Source of the DNA: CBFFRJ01 sp051486985
GTDB taxonomy: Bacteria > Pseudomonadota > Gammaproteobacteria > Enterobacterales > Enterobacteriaceae
Direction: 5' to 3'
Assembly: GCF_051486985.1 (NCBI RefSeq)
Contig: NZ_JAHVDV010000026.1
Coordinates: forward strand, 11,071 to 75,070
DNA length: 64,000 nt
Position 1 is the stretch's first letter. Every line of letters begins with the position of its first letter. Below are positions 61,223-64,000 of this stretch, one piece after another. The translations under genes were made by a program, and so were the position numbers. The notes beneath the pieces were generated by a model that was not told where the DNA came from, ran no database searches, and saw only the letters and a list, made by a program, of their open reading frames with translations.

Positions 61223-62080
61223 TCAGTACCGGTTGTAATCGAAAGGCTGCAATGTGTCACCGTCTAAGTAAATAGTAACCTGATTCGTTCGGATGTAAAA
61301 TTCATTTTCACTTATTTCACTTCTCAGTCCTGAGAGATAGATAAATGAACTAAATGATTTCTTCTCCATGTCACATACAAATTTATCATATTTTATGTAA
61401 CTGACATTTTTTTCAATTTTACAGTGATATTCCCAGTCTAATATGGCAAACATCGCCTCGTTGATGTTCTGCTCCTGAAACCAGTTTTCAGTGACCACGT
61501 CATATTCGAGGGAGCCAATGTTGTATCGACGGTATCCTGAAGGAAATGCATAGGCTTCATTCAGGTTCACTGAATATGCAAAGGTGCCACCGGCTGGGAT
61601 TCTTTCCCACTCTTCATCTCGATCATAATGACACATTGTTTGAAGGTATCTTAGTTCTATTCCATCAGTGGCGATAGAAAAAGTGTTGCCGCAGAGTGGG
61701 TCAGAGGATATCGCTGTTGCCAGCATGTTTTTATGCACATAATAAGGGATTGTGCTTTTGTTTTGGATAACCACACGCGCCTGTAAATACTTATCTTTTT
61801 TCTTCACGTCTAATTTTACGGAGAGTTTGTATTCCTCCTGTAATGCCTTGCTTTCTGCATCACCGATGGTAAATCTGGGGTAAATTACATCATTAATGCG
61901 GGTAGCATCTGAAGAAATGAAATATGGCACAATAGCTGCCTTTTCATGCCTGGCACCATCCCATACTAACGAACCGTAATGATAGCGGATTAACAGCATT
62001 TCTTCACTTGCATAGCATGTTGCCCCATTGAAGATAATGACGATTGCTAACATCCATTTTCGCCATAAAAAAAGACGCAT
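61223..62080 (-). CDS. Putative immunity protein 1 (exported)
   Basis: 285 residues from 62080 (MRLFLWRKWMLAIVIIFNGATCYA), which equals the length of its neighbour and gives a signal peptide; the frame is open 24 codons further. The mature part is beta-rich, with SVKLDVKKKDKYLQARVVIQNKSTIPYYV like an Ig-type domain, six or so Cys (CGNTF, CHYDR, YHCKIE, VCDMEK) and a C-terminal YIRTNQVTIYLDGDTLQPF. I recognise no named family. Position between a HExxH toxin candidate and PAAR, plus periplasmic targeting and tandem duplication, point to immunity against a periplasm-acting effector. Inferred. Confidence 0.6.
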   Translation of the reverse strand: MRLFLWRKWMLAIVIIFNGATCYASEEMLLIRYHYGSLVWDGARHEKAAIVPYFISSDATRINDVIYPRFTIGDAESKALQEEYKLSVKLDVKKKDKYLQARVVIQNKSTIPYYVHKNMLATAISSDPLCGNTFSIATDGIELRYLQTMCHYDRDEEWERIPAGGTFAYSVNLNEAYAFPSGYRRYNIGSLEYDVVTENWFQEQNINEAMFAILDWEYHCKIEKNVSYIKYDKFVCDMEKKSFSSFIYLSGLRSEISENEFYIRTNQVTIYLDGDTLQPFDYNRY

Positions 62081-62229
62081 AATCTCTCCTATTGATTTTA
62101 TATAGTTAACAGGCCACAGATAATAATAATTATCGCTTATATGCGCCATCAAGATTTATTTAATGGATATCTTCTATTATTTTTATTTATTCCTCTATCA
62201 GATTCAACTCGTAGATTTCATTTTTTGCA

Positions 62230-63087
62230 TCAGTACTGGTTATAGTTGAAGGGTTGCAATGTGTCACCGTCCAGATAGATGGTAACCTGATTCGTTCTGA
62301 TGTAAAACTTATTGCCACTTCTTTCACTTTTCAGTCCTGTAAGATAGATAAATGTACTAAAGGATTTTTTATCCAGGTCACATACCGCTCCGCCTGATTC
62401 TATGTAACTGACATTTTTTTCAATTTTACAGTGATATTCCCAGTCTAATATTGAAAACATCGCCTCGTTGATGTTCTGTTCCTGAAACCAGTTTTCAGTC
62501 ACCACTTGATATGTGTGTGAACCAATGTTGTATCGTCGGTATCCTGAAGGAAATGCATAGGCCTCATTCAGGTTTACTGAATATGCAAAGGAGCCCCCGG
62601 CAGGGATTTTTTGCCACTCATCATCGCGATCATAATGACATTCTATCTTAAGGTACCTTAATATTATTCCATCAGCGACTATAGAAAAAACATTACCGCA
62701 GAGTGGATAAATAGATCCCTTTTCCGCCAGCATATACCTATGTACATAGTAAGGAGTTGTGCTTTTGTTTTTAATAACCACATGCGCCTGTAGATACTTA
62801 TCTTTTTTCTTTACGTCTAGTTTTACGGAGAGCTTGTATTCCTCCTGAGATGCATTACTTTCTACATCACCGATGGTAAATCTGGGATAGTTCACATCAT
62901 TGATACGAGTAGCATCTGAAAAAAAGAAATATGGCACAATATCTGGTTTTTCGTGCCTGGCACCGTCCCATACTAACGAACCGTAATGATAACGGATTAA
63001 CAGCATTTCTTCACTTGCATAACATATTGCCCCATTGAAGATAATGACGATTGACAATACCAATCTTCGCCATAAACAAAAAGACAT
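62230..63087 (-). CDS. Putative immunity protein 2 (exported)
   Basis: 285 residues, MSFCLWRRLVLSIVIIFNGAICYASEE. Colinear with the copy at 61223 and very similar, with long identical runs (NWFQEQNINEAM, YAFPSGYRRYNIG) and clustered differences (for example MLAEKGSIYPLCGN against MLATAISSDPLCGN; SYIESGGAVCD against SYIKYDKFVCD). It is adjacent to the toxin candidate, so likely the cognate copy; the other may protect against a variant toxin. Signal peptide cleavage after CYA. Confidence 0.62.
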   Translation of the reverse strand: MSFCLWRRLVLSIVIIFNGAICYASEEMLLIRYHYGSLVWDGARHEKPDIVPYFFFSDATRINDVNYPRFTIGDVESNASQEEYKLSVKLDVKKKDKYLQAHVVIKNKSTTPYYVHRYMLAEKGSIYPLCGNVFSIVADGIILRYLKIECHYDRDDEWQKIPAGGSFAYSVNLNEAYAFPSGYRRYNIGSHTYQVVTENWFQEQNINEAMFSILDWEYHCKIEKNVSYIESGGAVCDLDKKSFSTFIYLTGLKSERSGNKFYIRTNQVTIYLDGDTLQPFNYNQY

Positions 63088-63169
63088 AACCTATCCTTTA
63101 TTTTGCATCTTTCATAGATTAAAGCTTGCGATAATTTATCGATTTCTTAGGGTGCCAAACACTGGCATT

Positions 63170-63988
63170 CTAACGGATGTCTTCTATTATCTTTATTTCT
63201 TCCTCTGTCAGGTTTAGCTCAAAATAGCGTTCAATGTTATAGGCGCTTTTAAAAACATACTGGCTGTTCTTTTTCACAAGATCGTTTGCTTTAAGCAGGT
63301 AACCAGTTTCATTTTTGTCTTTCGTGTCTATTGGGATGTCATCCGTACCCATTCCGCCATATTCCCCCTCACTGCCATGACGGTAAAAATGGGAGAATTC
63401 ATGACATAGCGTTGACACTTGTGAATTCCACCCTGTTAAGGGTTTGCAGATAAAATTCTGAAATATATTCACTGTTAAGATCTTTCCATACAAATCAGGA
63501 TGCAAGCCTGTTGTCTGGTCCGCAGAAACACTGGCGCTAGCACCGCTCTTTTCTGTTGCATTAATAAAATTTCCCTGTCGAATGTCATTGCTGTTAACTC
63601 TGCTTTCGAGGCTCATTTTTTCGCAAATAAATATCATTCTGTCGACGCTTTTCTGCATAAAGAGATAGGCGGTAATATTTTCTTTTTTTTCAATATAGGG
63701 ATCTCTTGGCGTTTCCGGATCAAGTTTTTTTACTTTTTCCTTTTCTGCCTCGCTGTCAATAGTGATGATCACATCATGCCTTACTCCAAAGATTTTAAAA
63801 AAATCTTTTTGCTGTTCTATCCCCCACTTTTCCGTGGATAAATCCTCCCGCCTTTTTTCCAGCACCATCAATGTCGCTTTCAGCGCTTTTGTCATCATTC
63901 TTTTAAACTGGTTGGTGACTTTCACCTCTTGCACACATTTTTTACTTTTAATCGTTACCGCTGATGAACTCTTTTTTTTCTCACTCAT
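63170..63988 (-). CDS. Putative T6SS metallopeptidase effector (HExxH, M35-like)
   Basis: 272 residues with AAGGAGG before the start. No signal peptide. HEFSH at residues 196-200 in VSTLCHEFSHFYRHGSEGEYGGMGTDD is a gluzincin/aspzincin zinc motif; the Gly/Asp-rich stretch after it resembles the GTD element of M35 aspzincins, with an Asp as candidate third ligand. The N-terminus is basic and polar (MSEKKKSSSAVTIKSKK), perhaps for PAAR/VgrG loading. Followed by two exported paralogous proteins and PAAR. Substrate unknown; a periplasmic protein or peptidoglycan-linked target is implied by the exported immunity candidates. The operon may begin outside the window. Confidence 0.65.
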   Translation of the reverse strand: MSEKKKSSSAVTIKSKKCVQEVKVTNQFKRMMTKALKATLMVLEKRREDLSTEKWGIEQQKDFFKIFGVRHDVIITIDSEAEKEKVKKLDPETPRDPYIEKKENITAYLFMQKSVDRMIFICEKMSLESRVNSNDIRQGNFINATEKSGASASVSADQTTGLHPDLYGKILTVNIFQNFICKPLTGWNSQVSTLCHEFSHFYRHGSEGEYGGMGTDDIPIDTKDKNETGYLLKANDLVKKNSQYVFKSAYNIERYFELNLTEEEIKIIEDIR

Positions 63989-64000
63989 CGACGCCTCCTT

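Overview
The window looks like a chromosomal segment from a member of the Enterobacteriaceae close to Enterobacter, Lelliottia or Leclercia. Most backbone proteins are near-complete matches, in length and sequence, to what I remember of their Escherichia coli K-12 counterparts (MtlD, MtlR, YibL, LldR, LldD, YhjE, YhjD, TreF, Gor, RlmJ, PrlC, RsmJ, UspA, UspB, PitA, YhiN, BluF, BluR, YhhT, YhhS, DcrB, YhhQ). The genus is an inference. All family assignments rest on reading the proteins; no database search was run.

Layout. 1-5300: end of mtlA, mtlD-mtlR, yibL, then an L-lactate operon that keeps its LldR operators and an ArcA-like box but has no lldP permease, closed by an array of 36-bp hairpin repeats. 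5301-14213: yhjE, yhjD, yhjC, an SDR, a YdeI-like periplasmic protein, an acetyltransferase, a HEPN/ankyrin-like membrane protein and the cytoplasmic trehalase treF. 14535-20306: an acetyltransferase, a decayed ParDE-type module, agmatine-to-putrescine genes aguBA with a divergent LysR regulator, an intact higBA module with a perfect palindromic operator, and a class I glutamine amidotransferase.

20307-29466 is an AT-rich accessory stretch. It holds three paralogous orphan fimbrial tip-adhesin-like genes, a chemoreceptor and a Sel1-repeat tail-anchored protein. Two resident genes (the chemoreceptor and gor) each have a duplicated 3' tail on the far side of a single cargo gene. 29467-39891 is conserved backbone: gor, rlmJ, a small membrane protein, prlC, rsmJ, uspA, uspB, pitA, yhiN.

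39888-47381 is a blue-light signalling locus. The core set ycgZ-ymgA-ariR and bluF-bluR has six extra small YmgA/YcgZ/AriR-type proteins beyond bluR, several candidate BluR operators, and an EAL-domain pseudogene. 47531-48599 is a ParD-like protein translationally coupled to a second methionine aminopeptidase behind a palindrome. 48556-56059: two regulator/transporter/oxidoreductase groups, a membrane metallophosphoesterase and a second chemoreceptor with a FliA-type promoter. 56186-60680: a nikA remnant and the yhhT-yhhS-dcrB-yhhQ backbone. 60828-63988: a putative type VI secretion cargo unit of HExxH metallopeptidase effector, two tandem paralogous exported putative immunity proteins and a PAAR tip protein, running off the right edge.

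The best candidates for something undescribed are the expanded blue-light connector array, the PAAR/metallopeptidase/twin-immunity unit, the orphan adhesins with the tail-duplication cassettes, and the ParD-like/MetAP pair. I saw no rRNA, tRNA, CRISPR array or intact insertion sequence.
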